From NCBI GenBank assembly GCA_013213785.1, contig JABSPZ010000006.1, forward strand, positions 248,001-312,000: DNA of 64,000 bases, in the 5' to 3' direction. The position numbers and the translations under genes are program-made. The notes beneath the pieces are model-generated. The model was not told the DNA's origin. It did not search any database and was given only the letters and a program-made list of their open reading frames with translations. Positions 26,957 through 34,985 of the stretch are shown one piece after another (position 1 is the first letter of the stretch; each line of letters begins with the position of its first letter). Origin of the DNA: Henriciella sp. Lineage in GTDB: Bacteria; Pseudomonadota; Alphaproteobacteria; Caulobacterales; Hyphomonadaceae.

Positions 26957-28831
26957 ATGCCTGAACCGACTGATTCTCAACCGCGTCTGCGCGGCGTCGA
27001 TATCATCAAAGACAATCTCACCCGGCTCCCCGCGAGGCCGGGCGTGTATCGTATGTTCGGAGATGACGACACAGTTCTCTATGTCGGCAAGGCGAAAAGC
27101 CTCAAAGCGCGTGTATCATCCTATACGCGCATTGGCGGCCAAACACAGCGCATCGCGGCGATGATCATGGCGACGGCACGTATGGAATTCGTCGTCACGG
27201 AGACTGAAACCGAAGCTCTGCTTCTCGAAGCGAGCCTGATCAAATCTCTGAAGCCGCGATACAATATCTTGCTTCGCGACGACAAATCGTTCCCTTATAT
27301 CCTGATCCGCCGTGACCATGATGCACCGCAGGTGTTGAAGTATCGAGGATCCAAGAAAGATCGCGGCGACTATTTCGGCCCGTTTGCGAGTGCCAATGCT
27401 GTCACGCGAACCATCGACACATTGCAAAAGGCCTTCTTGCTTCGAACGTGCGAGGACAGTGTTTATTCTACGCGCCAGCGCCCGTGCATGCTGCACCAGA
27501 TCAAGCGGTGCTCAGCTCCGTGTGTGGGTTTGATCCAGCCGGAAGATTACAGCGCCCTCGCGGATCAGGCTGCAGACTTCCTGCGCGGCAAAGCCACGGA
27601 TCTGCAAACGGACCTTGCCGAACAAATGAGCCAAGCTGCCGAGGATATGGAGTTTGAGCGTGCTGCCGGATTGCGGGATCGAATTAGAGCCCTCGCCCAT
27701 GTTCGCGCTCAGCAGGACATCAACCCAGATGGTATTGAAGAAGCCGATATCTTCTCAATCGCGATGGAAGGCGGCCTCTCTGCCGTACAAGTCTTCTTCA
27801 TCCGAGCGGGTCAAAATTGGGGCGCGACCGTACACTTCCCTCGCCATGAAAAAGGCGAGAGCGATGGCGAAATTCTCGCCGCGTTCCTGGTTCAATTCTA
27901 CGATAAACGTCCACCCCCTCGACTGATTCTGACCAATCAGGGTCCATCAGACCGGGAGTTGATTGCCGAGGCGCTTGAGCTGAAAGCTGATCGAAAAGTC
28001 GAGATTCGCACACCGCAGCGCGGCGAGAAACGCTCCCTAGTCGAACAAGCCAGCCGAAATGCAGCCGAAGCGCTGAGCCGCAAACTCGCTGAAAGCGCGA
28101 GCCAGGCGCGTCTTCTGAAAGAAGTCGCGAAGGCGTTTGATCTCGAAGACCCACCTGGGCGAATTGAGATCTACGATAACTCTCACATCCAGGGCTCCAA
28201 TATGGTCGGCGGGATGGTCGTGGCCGGGCCAGACGGATTTGAGAAAGGCCAATACCGAAAGTTCAATATCAAAGATACGAGTCTCGAACCGGGCGATGAT
28301 TATGGCATGATGCGCGGGGTTATGCGGCGCCGGTTTGCTCGCGCTCTAAAAGAACGCGAGGAAGGCAACGGCGCCAACTGGCCGGATCTTGTTTTGATTG
28401 ATGGCGGCTTAGGCCAACTGAGCGCGGTGATCGAAGCCATTGGCGACCTCGGCCTATCGCCAGCTGACATAAACTTGGTCTCGATCGCGAAAGGCGTAGA
28501 GCGCAATGCCGGCCGCGAGCAATTCTTCCAACCTGAACGCGCGCCGTTCCGCCTGCCAGAGAATGCGCCAGTTCTGTATTATCTGCAGCGCCTACGGGAT
28601 GAAGCGCACCGCTGGGCGATTGGCGCACACCGAGCCAAACGTAGCGCCGACATCAAGAAGAACCCGCTCGATGAGATTGAAGGCATTGGACCGTCGCGAA
28701 AGAAAGCGCTTCTTCAATATTTTGGATCGGCAAAAGGTGTCTCTCGGGCAAAGCTGGCAGATCTGAAGGAAGTAGAAGGCGTCTCTGCCGCTTTAGCGGA
28801 GCGCATCTATGGACACTTCAACAGCGGCTAG
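26957..28831 (+). CDS. uvrC: Excinuclease ABC subunit C
   Basis: UvrC makes both incisions in nucleotide excision repair. 624 residues: the GIY-YIG nuclease (RPGVYRMFGDDD...VLYVGKAKSLKARV), a Cys-containing region (CMLHQIKRCSAPCVG), the UVR domain that binds UvrB (EDMEFERAAGLRDRI), the RNase-H-like 5' nuclease (IEIYDNSHIQGSNMVGGM) and C-terminal helix-hairpin-helix repeats (IEGIGPSRKKALLQYFG). The order and length are complete. It shares a CTAG with the convergent adenosyltransferase gene. Confidence 0.97.
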   Translation: MPEPTDSQPRLRGVDIIKDNLTRLPARPGVYRMFGDDDTVLYVGKAKSLKARVSSYTRIGGQTQRIAAMIMATARMEFVVTETETEALLLEASLIKSLKPRYNILLRDDKSFPYILIRRDHDAPQVLKYRGSKKDRGDYFGPFASANAVTRTIDTLQKAFLLRTCEDSVYSTRQRPCMLHQIKRCSAPCVGLIQPEDYSALADQAADFLRGKATDLQTDLAEQMSQAAEDMEFERAAGLRDRIRALAHVRAQQDINPDGIEEADIFSIAMEGGLSAVQVFFIRAGQNWGATVHFPRHEKGESDGEILAAFLVQFYDKRPPPRLILTNQGPSDRELIAEALELKADRKVEIRTPQRGEKRSLVEQASRNAAEALSRKLAESASQARLLKEVAKAFDLEDPPGRIEIYDNSHIQGSNMVGGMVVAGPDGFEKGQYRKFNIKDTSLEPGDDYGMMRGVMRRRFARALKEREEGNGANWPDLVLIDGGLGQLSAVIEAIGDLGLSPADINLVSIAKGVERNAGREQFFQPERAPFRLPENAPVLYYLQRLRDEAHRWAIGAHRAKRSADIKKNPLDEIEGIGPSRKKALLQYFGSAKGVSRAKLADLKEVEGVSAALAERIYGHFNSG

Positions 28832-29400
28832 CGGTTTGCGCCTGGGACCCATTTGACGTCATCAAGCCCATTCGAGTTAGCCACGCGCCCTGCAACAAAC
28901 AGCCAGTCAGATAGTCGGTTGGCATAAGCAAGCGCCTCAGCGCTGACGATTTCATCTTCCATCGCCGAGACTTCAGCAATTTGCCGTTCGGCTCGGCGGC
29001 AAAGCGTCCGCGCGACATGCAATTGCGCAGCTAAGGGACTACCGCCAGGGAGAATGAAACTGTCCAAAGGCGCGATATTCTCATTCATCGCGTCGATCTC
29101 GGTTTCAAGCCGGTCGACTTGCGATTTCACGATCCTGAGGGGCTCCCATTCGAGCTTCTTGCCGCGATCCGGCGTTGCGAGATCAGCGCCGAGATCGAAC
29201 AGGTCGTTTTGAATACGCCGGATCGCTTTCAATAGGTCGCCATTTGCATGAAGCGCAGCAACGCCTAACGCTGCATTGGTCTCATCCACGGTGCCATAAG
29301 CGGTGACGCGCGGGTGCCATTTCTCAACGGGGTCACCAGTTGAAAGACGTGTTTTACCGCCATCGCCGGTGCGCGTGTAAATCTTGTCCAGTTTGACCAT
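28828..29400 (-). CDS. Cob(I)yrinic acid a,c-diamide adenosyltransferase, PduO type
   Basis: 190 residues from the ATG at 29400; the frame is open to 29460 but the family start is MVKLDKIYTRTGDGGKT. It attaches the adenosyl group of ATP to cob(I)alamin, making coenzyme B12. Visible motifs are the ATP-binding YTRTGDGGKTRLSTGD, CRRAERQ and YANRLSDWLFVAGR. Adenosylcobalamin would serve mutases of the ethylmalonyl-CoA or propionyl-CoA routes, which fits the mesaconyl-CoA hydratase gene in this window, though this is only circumstantial. It is preceded by the twin-transmembrane protein gene, eight bases away. Confidence 0.93.
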   Translation of the reverse strand: MVKLDKIYTRTGDGGKTRLSTGDPVEKWHPRVTAYGTVDETNAALGVAALHANGDLLKAIRRIQNDLFDLGADLATPDRGKKLEWEPLRIVKSQVDRLETEIDAMNENIAPLDSFILPGGSPLAAQLHVARTLCRRAERQIAEVSAMEDEIVSAEALAYANRLSDWLFVAGRVANSNGLDDVKWVPGANR

Positions 29401-29407
29401 TGTCGCG

Positions 29408-29617
29408 TTAGAAGATCTGAATTGAGCCGACGACGATGCCGAGCAGAACCAGGATTCCAACGACCACCGCCTGAACGATGACCCGCATCCGCATCAATTG
29501 ATTTGAGCGAGATCGCTGTTCGTCATCCGTACGCGTCAGGTTGATAAGGCCCATCGCTAAAACTACGACGAGAATGCCGATCGCAATGTAAAGCCCAATA
29601 GTAAGTGCACTGGCCAT
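29408..29617 (-). CDS. Twin transmembrane protein (HIG1-like small membrane protein)
   Basis: 69 residues with two hydrophobic helices (LTIGLYIAIGILVVVLAMGL and VIVQAVVVGILVLLGIVVG) joined by a charged loop with the conserved SNQLMRMRV. This helix-loop-helix shape is found next to the PduO-type adenosyltransferase in many alphaproteobacteria. GAAAGGG precedes the ATG. Function unknown; some relatives associate with respiratory complexes. Confidence 0.75.
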   Translation of the reverse strand: MASALTIGLYIAIGILVVVLAMGLINLTRTDDEQRSRSNQLMRMRVIVQAVVVGILVLLGIVVGSIQIF

Positions 29618-29692
29618 GGTCCGGCCCTTTCATTCTGTTGCGAGACAGATAGGGCGCAAACAGGGTTTCGACCATGGGTCAGGCAGCCGCGC

Positions 29693-30364
29693 CTAATATG
29701 TATAGGTCTCAACCCGGTCGACACGGATCGTGTAGGCCGCATCCGCAAGCTCAGACTCTTGGGTTTGCGTGAACAGGGTCCCCTCGATCCATACGGCCTG
29801 TGCCAGGTCGCGAAGCCGGATAGGATCTTCTGCGATGACGAACACAGTTTGGTTTGGAGGCGGCGGCGGCGCATGTAGGCAAGCGCCGTAATATGGCACC
29901 AGCAAAAACTCTTTGATCTCGGCATTGGCCCCGAACTCAAACGGCACGGTATAGCCTGGAATACGGACTTTGATCTCGTTTAGCTCTGGCACAGTGTTGA
30001 ACGTGCCGATTTGAATCATCTGATCTGCCGCGGACCCTTCCGCGATCGGACCACCAGAATAAAGCATCGCCATTTGCTGCTGATACAGCTGTGCCAGACG
30101 TTCTTCTTCGCCGTCCGGCAGCAATTCTTCCCAACCAATTTCGCGGAATCCGCGAGAGGCAGCATCATTGGCCTCTGCACCCGCAGCAGCCAAACGATTT
30201 GAGTCTTCGAGATCATTGGAGGTCTCTGGATCCGGAATCCGATCGCCGACCTGTGGCTCATTCGACGCAGTGCTGGCGCTCGTGGTTTGTGGCTCAGGGC
30301 CAGCAGCTTCGCCGCAGGCCGCGAGCAAACCAAGAATTGCAAAAGGGACCAGAAGATGTCTCAT
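29693..30364 (-). CDS. DUF3299 lipoprotein, probable component of a zinc-uptake operon
   Basis: 223 residues with a lipoprotein signal (LLAAC, Cys17) and a periplasmic DUF3299 domain: GWEELLPDGEEE, then IRIPGYTVPFEF-like and EFLLVPYYGACLHAPPPPPNQ, which are the recognisable blocks. DUF3299 proteins are usually encoded with DUF2796 (ZrgA) proteins and an ABC ATPase/permease pair, as here. The gene starts 55 bases after the permease stop on the same strand. Its role in the uptake system is not known. Confidence 0.82.
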   Translation of the reverse strand: MRHLLVPFAILGLLAACGEAAGPEPQTTSASTASNEPQVGDRIPDPETSNDLEDSNRLAAAGAEANDAASRGFREIGWEELLPDGEEERLAQLYQQQMAMLYSGGPIAEGSAADQMIQIGTFNTVPELNEIKVRIPGYTVPFEFGANAEIKEFLLVPYYGACLHAPPPPPNQTVFVIAEDPIRLRDLAQAVWIEGTLFTQTQESELADAAYTIRVDRVETYTY

Positions 30365-30419
30365 TCCGCCTAATTAGGCGCGAACGGGCATCTCGGCTAG
30401 AGGTCTGGCGCGCTTGTGA

Positions 30420-31688
30420 TTACAGTTTCACCGTCAGGCCGTCAGCAAGCGACCGGCGTAATGCGGTCAAGGCAGGCCAGATGCCCAAGATGAACGCGGC
30501 AATAGTGACAACGCCAATTGTGTACAGATCGACTAGACCGGGCCCTGTCCCAATAAGAGCGACACCATACTGAGCTGACAGGATTGGCGCTGCGATCGCG
30601 AAGATCGCCTGGATCAGCACAGCGCCGAGGATCGCGCCGATAAATCCGAGCACCGCAGCCTCCGCCACAAGCAATGTGAAGATATGTAAGGGCCGCGCCC
30701 CTGTTGCGCGCAGGATAGACATTTCCCGGCGGCGTTCGTTTAGACTGGTGAGGATGCTCGTGAGGATGGAGACCAGTCCGACCGCAATCACAAAGGCCGA
30801 TATCGCGAGCAATACGCGCTCTGCCGTGCCCATGACTTGCCATAGCTCCGCCAGCGCCTGTCCCGGAATAATCGCCAAGAGCGGCTGCGACATTTGCGTG
30901 TTGATCGCCCGTCTTGTCCGCAGGATTGTTGCTCGGTTCTTCAAACCAACAAACGCAGCCGTGACCGTTTTGGGTGTGAGGTCAAAACTACGGACCATCT
31001 CTTCGGTGATGCCATCAGCCAATGGATTGCGCGTGCCTGTTTCCCAACCAACATGTATCGCAGTCATCGCCTCCAGCGAGATGTGGATCGTTTGGTCGAC
31101 CGGGGTTCCTGTTGGTCGAAGAATTCCGACGACTCGAAACGGACGATCATCGTGATCTGAGAAGCCTCGGGCGCCGAGCCCATGGGTGATCACAATCGGC
31201 GTATCGAGCTCGTATCCTAGGGATTTAGCAACGTCTGCACCGAGCACGGCATCAAACAAATCATCAAACTCTTGGCCTTCGGCGAGAAGCAATGATTGCC
31301 CTTGCCCATACTTGTAATGGTCAAAATAACCGAGATTGGTGCCTAATACGCGGTAGCCTCTATGGCTGTCCCCCAGCGAGATCGGCACGGTCCAAGCCAC
31401 ATCGTCACGCGCGTTCAGCTCTTCGTACGCACCCCACGAAATCTCGGCGGTTGCATTCCCCAGCCGAAAAACTGAGTAGAGCAAGAGATTGATCTGACCG
31501 GACGGCGCACCGACGATCAGTTCTGTCCCAGAAATCGTATTGTCGAAGCCAGACTTCGCAGCGTTACGGGCTTTCTCGACCCCCAAAAAGAGCGCTACGG
31601 ACAGCGCAATCGCGAAGATCGTCAGAAACGCAGAGACCTTTCGATTCATAAGGCTGCGCCAAGCCAGACCGAAGATCGAAACACCCAT
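30420..31688 (-). CDS. FtsX-like ABC transporter permease
   Basis: 422 residues with one membrane helix near the N-terminus (VSAFLTIFAIALSVALFLGV), a large periplasmic domain (about 45-265) and three C-terminal helices, the MacB/FtsX topology. The C-terminal FtsX part contains NERRREMSILRATGARPLHIFTLLVAEA. The ATG overlaps the last base of the ATPase stop (TAATG). With the ATPase and the His-rich lipoprotein it forms a unit resembling the vibrio ZrgABCDE zinc system; a general lipoprotein- or peptide-releasing transporter is the alternative. Confidence 0.88.
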   Translation of the reverse strand: MGVSIFGLAWRSLMNRKVSAFLTIFAIALSVALFLGVEKARNAAKSGFDNTISGTELIVGAPSGQINLLLYSVFRLGNATAEISWGAYEELNARDDVAWTVPISLGDSHRGYRVLGTNLGYFDHYKYGQGQSLLLAEGQEFDDLFDAVLGADVAKSLGYELDTPIVITHGLGARGFSDHDDRPFRVVGILRPTGTPVDQTIHISLEAMTAIHVGWETGTRNPLADGITEEMVRSFDLTPKTVTAAFVGLKNRATILRTRRAINTQMSQPLLAIIPGQALAELWQVMGTAERVLLAISAFVIAVGLVSILTSILTSLNERRREMSILRATGARPLHIFTLLVAEAAVLGFIGAILGAVLIQAIFAIAAPILSAQYGVALIGTGPGLVDLYTIGVVTIAAFILGIWPALTALRRSLADGLTVKL

Positions 31689-32383
31689 TATCCCGCCGCC
31701 CCATTGATCTCGGCAAGGTCTACAGCCCGGTCAAATAAGGGTGCGAGACTTGAATCATGGCTCACAAAAAGCAAGGCCGCGCCGGTTTGACTGGCTTCCT
31801 CGCTGAGCAGCTCGATAAACCGGTCGCGCGCATCGCTATCAAGCGCGGACGTCGGCTCATCTGCGATCACAAGAGAGGGCCCACCGATCAGCGCCCTCGC
31901 AGCTGCGACCCGTTGCTGCTGCCCAACAGAAAGTTCGGTCACGTTTCGAGCTTGGAGTGCTTCGTCATCAAGGCCTATGCGTTCCAGCAATCGTTTCGCT
32001 TCAACTTCCGCGCCGCCATTTTCCTGGACTTGGCGCAAACGGCGTTTCGAAAACCGGCAGGGCAAAATCACATTTTGTACAACTGACAAATAAGGCACCA
32101 GATTGAACATCTGAAAGATCACACCGAGATGATCCGCACGGACTTGGTCGCGCCCGCTCCCAGACATCTGCCCGATATCTTCGTCCATGACCCGGATTTC
32201 GCCCTGACCGCCGTCCAGAACACCTGCGATCAATCCCAGAAGAGTAGACTTTCCCGACCCGCTTGGCCCGCGCAAAAACAGACGCTCTTTTTGCGCGAGC
32301 TCAAAGCGATCAATCGCAAGCAAGGGCGCTTGGCCTGGCCATGCGAAGCGCAGGTCAGTCAGGCGAACGGTTGGGGCTGTCAT
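31688..32383 (-). CDS. ABC transporter ATP-binding protein, LolD/MacB-like
   Basis: 231 residues with a complete ATPase: Walker A GPSGSGKSTLL, Q-loop FQMFNLVPYLSV, signature LSVGQQQRVAAARAL, Walker B LVIADEPTSALD and a switch His in LFVSHD. It belongs to the family that pairs with FtsX-like permeases. The ATG follows directly on the stop codon of the His-rich lipoprotein gene, and the stop overlaps the permease start, so the three genes must be co-translated. Confidence 0.93.
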   Translation of the reverse strand: MTAPTVRLTDLRFAWPGQAPLLAIDRFELAQKERLFLRGPSGSGKSTLLGLIAGVLDGGQGEIRVMDEDIGQMSGSGRDQVRADHLGVIFQMFNLVPYLSVVQNVILPCRFSKRRLRQVQENGGAEVEAKRLLERIGLDDEALQARNVTELSVGQQQRVAAARALIGGPSLVIADEPTSALDSDARDRFIELLSEEASQTGAALLFVSHDSSLAPLFDRAVDLAEINGAAG

Positions 32384-33076
32384 CTAATCGAGGTCTAGGC
32401 GGGTATCGCTTGTGGTCAAGGTTTCGGCCGTCTGGTCTGTCCCGGTCAGGAAGACCGCGTTGACCTCCTCAAATCCGGCAAAGCTAGCAAAGCCCGTGAC
32501 ATTGATCGCTTCGATAGAACCTGCTGCGGCGCAATCATAAGTCAGATCAATTACCATGTTACCGTGATCCCCGATCGGACGAACACTCGCTGAGGCCGCT
32601 GTGCGCGTGCAATCGCCGCCAACGATTTCTACTGTGCCATCGGTATAAGGCGCCGTGTCTTCCAGAGTTCTGATTGTCTCATCAAGGTCGAAATTCGCCA
32701 GAGCGCCTTCGACGTTTACGCTGAGCGTTGTGCCATCCAGGCTCGCCGCTAGCTCGGACAGCCCGTGAACGTGCGCTTCTCCGCCCGCATGGTCATGGTC
32801 ATCGTGATCGTGGGAATCATGGTCATGATCGTCATGAGCGTGATCACCGTCTTCATGATCGGCGTCGTGTGCGTGGTCGTCATCGCCTGCGGCCGCTGCC
32901 TCAACAACGTCCTCAGCAGGAGCCGCAACCTCTTCAATCTCAGCATCTACGGTGTCCACCGCTTCTTCTACGACAGGAGGTGTCTCGACACTGACATCTT
33001 GCGGGGCCTCAGATGCAGGTTGGCAGGCGGCAAGGGCCAGACCGCTGACGGCGAGAAGAAGGAAAGACCGAGACAT
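32384..33076 (-). CDS. zrgA: His-rich DUF2796 lipoprotein, ZrgA-like zinc uptake protein
   Basis: 230 residues: a lipoprotein signal (LALAAC, Cys18), an acidic Glu/Pro/Val stretch, a strongly His/Asp-rich metal-binding segment at about 68-104, then the DUF2796 domain (AHVHGLSELAASLDGTTLSV onward). In vibrios a homologous protein is the zinc-binding component of the ZrgABCDE uptake system. The His-rich stretch is the source of spurious frames on the other strand. First gene of the zrgA-ATPase-permease-DUF3299 operon. A Zur-like half-site lies about 60-80 bases upstream of its start. Confidence 0.85.
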   Translation of the reverse strand: MSRSFLLLAVSGLALAACQPASEAPQDVSVETPPVVEEAVDTVDAEIEEVAAPAEDVVEAAAAGDDDHAHDADHEDGDHAHDDHDHDSHDHDDHDHAGGEAHVHGLSELAASLDGTTLSVNVEGALANFDLDETIRTLEDTAPYTDGTVEIVGGDCTRTAASASVRPIGDHGNMVIDLTYDCAAAGSIEAINVTGFASFAGFEEVNAVFLTGTDQTAETLTTSDTRLDLD

Positions 33077-33135
33077 GTGAGACTCCAGCTTTTGTTTGAC
33101 AGATTCAGACGCGGAGACGATCTCTCGCAGCTATT

Positions 33136-33158
33136 GTTTCCGGATACTATAACATTCC
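33136..33158. promoter_or_regulatory. Candidate Zur box (one good half-site) between zrgA-like gene and hupE-like gene
   Basis: TATAACATTCC at 33148-33158 matches 10 of 11 positions of one arm of the alphaproteobacterial Zur consensus (arm TATAACATTTC). The other arm keeps only about 4 of 11 positions. It is in the divergent promoter region of two genes plausibly tied to metal uptake. The match is to a remembered consensus, so it is tentative. Confidence 0.35.
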
Positions 33159-33307
33159 CGCGAATTGAATAGAGCAATCTGGCGTCACGCGGCCCTGAAG
33201 GATAAAGTTGCCCTGGCGATCGCCGTGCCGCGCATTTAAAAGATGGACATGATCCGCATGATCGTGCGACGAGCGCCCAAATCGTAGTCCAACAATAGAG
33301 CTGTCTC

Positions 33308-34084
33308 TTGATCAGATTGTTTCTGCTGGCTGTTGCCTTTTTCTTTATCGCTTCTGGTCCCGCGGCGGCTCATCCAGAAGACGAGTTCTGCAAGGTCGAT
33401 GGCGGAATGGACCCGGCGCTCTGCCTTGCCCTCCAAGAGATGGACCGCCCCGCTAATGCGGTTGGCCAAGACAGTGGTTTTACCGAAACTGAAACGATCG
33501 ATTTCGAACGCCCCGCGCTGGAAACATTTGCGCTCTATGTGAAAATTGGCGTACAGCACATTCTACCGGGCGGGCTGGATCACATCCTCTTCGTCCTTGC
33601 GATGTTTTTCTCAACGCGGCGCTTGAGGCCCCTGCTGATCCAGGTCTCTGCGTTCACGGTGGCCCACACCATCACGCTTGGTTTGGTCGCGGCGGGGGTG
33701 TTTGCGCCGCCCGCCAGCATTGTAGAACCTCTCATCGCGGCGACGATTGCTTTGGTCGCGATTGAGAACCTGTTCTTCAAAGACATGACACGTTGGCGAC
33801 CATTGGTTGTGTTCACGTTCGGGCTCATCCACGGCATGGGTTTCGCAGGATTTTTCGGCTCGCTCGGTCTCCCGGATGGACAATTCTGGAGCGCGCTTAT
33901 TGGTTTTAATATCGGCGTAGAAGTTGGGCAGCTCTCGGTCGTTGCGCTCGCAGCGCTTCTGCTATGGCCGCTCAGACACCGCATTTCGGAAGCGCTATAT
34001 CGAAAGGCCGTCGTCTGGCCTGCGAGCGGTTTGATCGGGTTCGTTGGAGCTTATTGGGCAATTGAGCGCGTGATAGCAGGGTAA
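33308..34084 (+). CDS. HupE/UreJ family membrane protein
   Basis: 258 residues with a cleavable signal (LFLLAVAFFFIASGPAAAHP) and six or more membrane helices. The core GVQHILPGGLDHILFVLAMFF and the later FGLIHGMGFAGFFGSLGLP carry the conserved His and Asp of HupE/UreJ proteins, which are linked to nickel, cobalt or other divalent metal entry. A stop codon lies just upstream in frame, so it must start at TTG 33308 or at a TTG three codons later; the ribosome site is weak. Divergent from the zinc-uptake-like operon, so a zinc-limitation role is plausible. Confidence 0.82.
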   Translation: MIRLFLLAVAFFFIASGPAAAHPEDEFCKVDGGMDPALCLALQEMDRPANAVGQDSGFTETETIDFERPALETFALYVKIGVQHILPGGLDHILFVLAMFFSTRRLRPLLIQVSAFTVAHTITLGLVAAGVFAPPASIVEPLIAATIALVAIENLFFKDMTRWRPLVVFTFGLIHGMGFAGFFGSLGLPDGQFWSALIGFNIGVEVGQLSVVALAALLLWPLRHRISEALYRKAVVWPASGLIGFVGAYWAIERVIAG

Positions 34085-34112
34085 ACGGCACTGCACTTGC
34101 AACGCCTGTCCC

Positions 34113-34985
34113 ATGGGCGGAAAAATACGACTTAGCCGACGCACTCGGCGATATATTGGAGCAATCATCGCAGCTGGGGTTACCAGCTTTGTGGCGATGA
34201 ACACGGTTTACAAAGCAAGTGCGCAAACTTGCGGACTGCAAGACGCGATGGAATGGCAACTTGCCCTCCATGACACAAAGGTTGAGCAAACACCGGAGCA
34301 TATCTCCGCGATCACGGAAGCCTTCCTCGCAGCTTGTCCAGATCGCCCGGAATTCTTTGACGCTAGCCGGATAGCGGGCATGGCGTCAGCGGACCTCGGA
34401 GACGCAAGCGCCGCCGCAACCCACTTCAAAAATGCGGGCCCGATGACGGACCGCCTCTCAAATTTCTATGCGATTTCATCCTTTGTGCGAGCCGGGGACA
34501 GCAACGCCGCTTGGCGTTTGCGTGATCAATTCGTTGAAGCATGGCGCAGTCGCCTTGAGCGGCATCCGCATGTATCCGTGCAAGCCGAACCCTCTGATGA
34601 TGGAATGATCTATCAGCTCTATTTTACCGAGCTTGATAAAGATACGGGTATCCAGGCCGCTTGGGTCGCGGTTCCATACGGACCGGGCTGGCCGGCGACA
34701 CTGACTTTTTCGCGCGATCCAATGCGCCTTGCATTTCGGCGGGCCCGCACGGGAACCGAGTCAAACGAGCTACGCTATGTCGACCTGCATCGCTGCTTTA
34801 GGCGACGCTCTCTCGGGCAAATCACGACAAAGCTGACAAGCGCTGAATTTGATGCAGCCGCGCAGGCAAGCTTGAAAGCCTACTTGGCGAGCCCAGACAA
34901 AAGTGCTGGGCGTTCACGATCTCAAGTCGAGATCTGCTACTCCCCCGCCAGACTTCTGCCGGGGATTCCAAAACCGTCAAACTAG
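34113..34985 (+). CDS. Exported protein of unknown function
   Basis: 290 residues with a basic head and a signal or anchor segment (YIGAIIAAGVTSFVAMNTVYKASAQT). The mature part begins CGLQDAMEWQLALHD and has helical, TPR-like character in the first 100 residues (AITEAFLAACPDRPEFF, ADLGDASAAATHFKNAG), then a beta-rich part (MIYQLYFTELDKDTGIQAAWVAV). No domain recognised. It follows the HupE-like gene by 28 bases on the same strand and shares a CTAG stop overlap with the convergent tkt. Confidence 0.65.
   Translation: MGGKIRLSRRTRRYIGAIIAAGVTSFVAMNTVYKASAQTCGLQDAMEWQLALHDTKVEQTPEHISAITEAFLAACPDRPEFFDASRIAGMASADLGDASAAATHFKNAGPMTDRLSNFYAISSFVRAGDSNAAWRLRDQFVEAWRSRLERHPHVSVQAEPSDDGMIYQLYFTELDKDTGIQAAWVAVPYGPGWPATLTFSRDPMRLAFRRARTGTESNELRYVDLHRCFRRRSLGQITTKLTSAEFDAAAQASLKAYLASPDKSAGRSRSQVEICYSPARLLPGIPKPSN

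Noticed and set aside
32728-33172. Plus-strand frames over the His-rich segment
   Set aside because: They are produced by the CAT/GAC-rich repeat of the zinc-binding stretch of the ZrgA-like gene.
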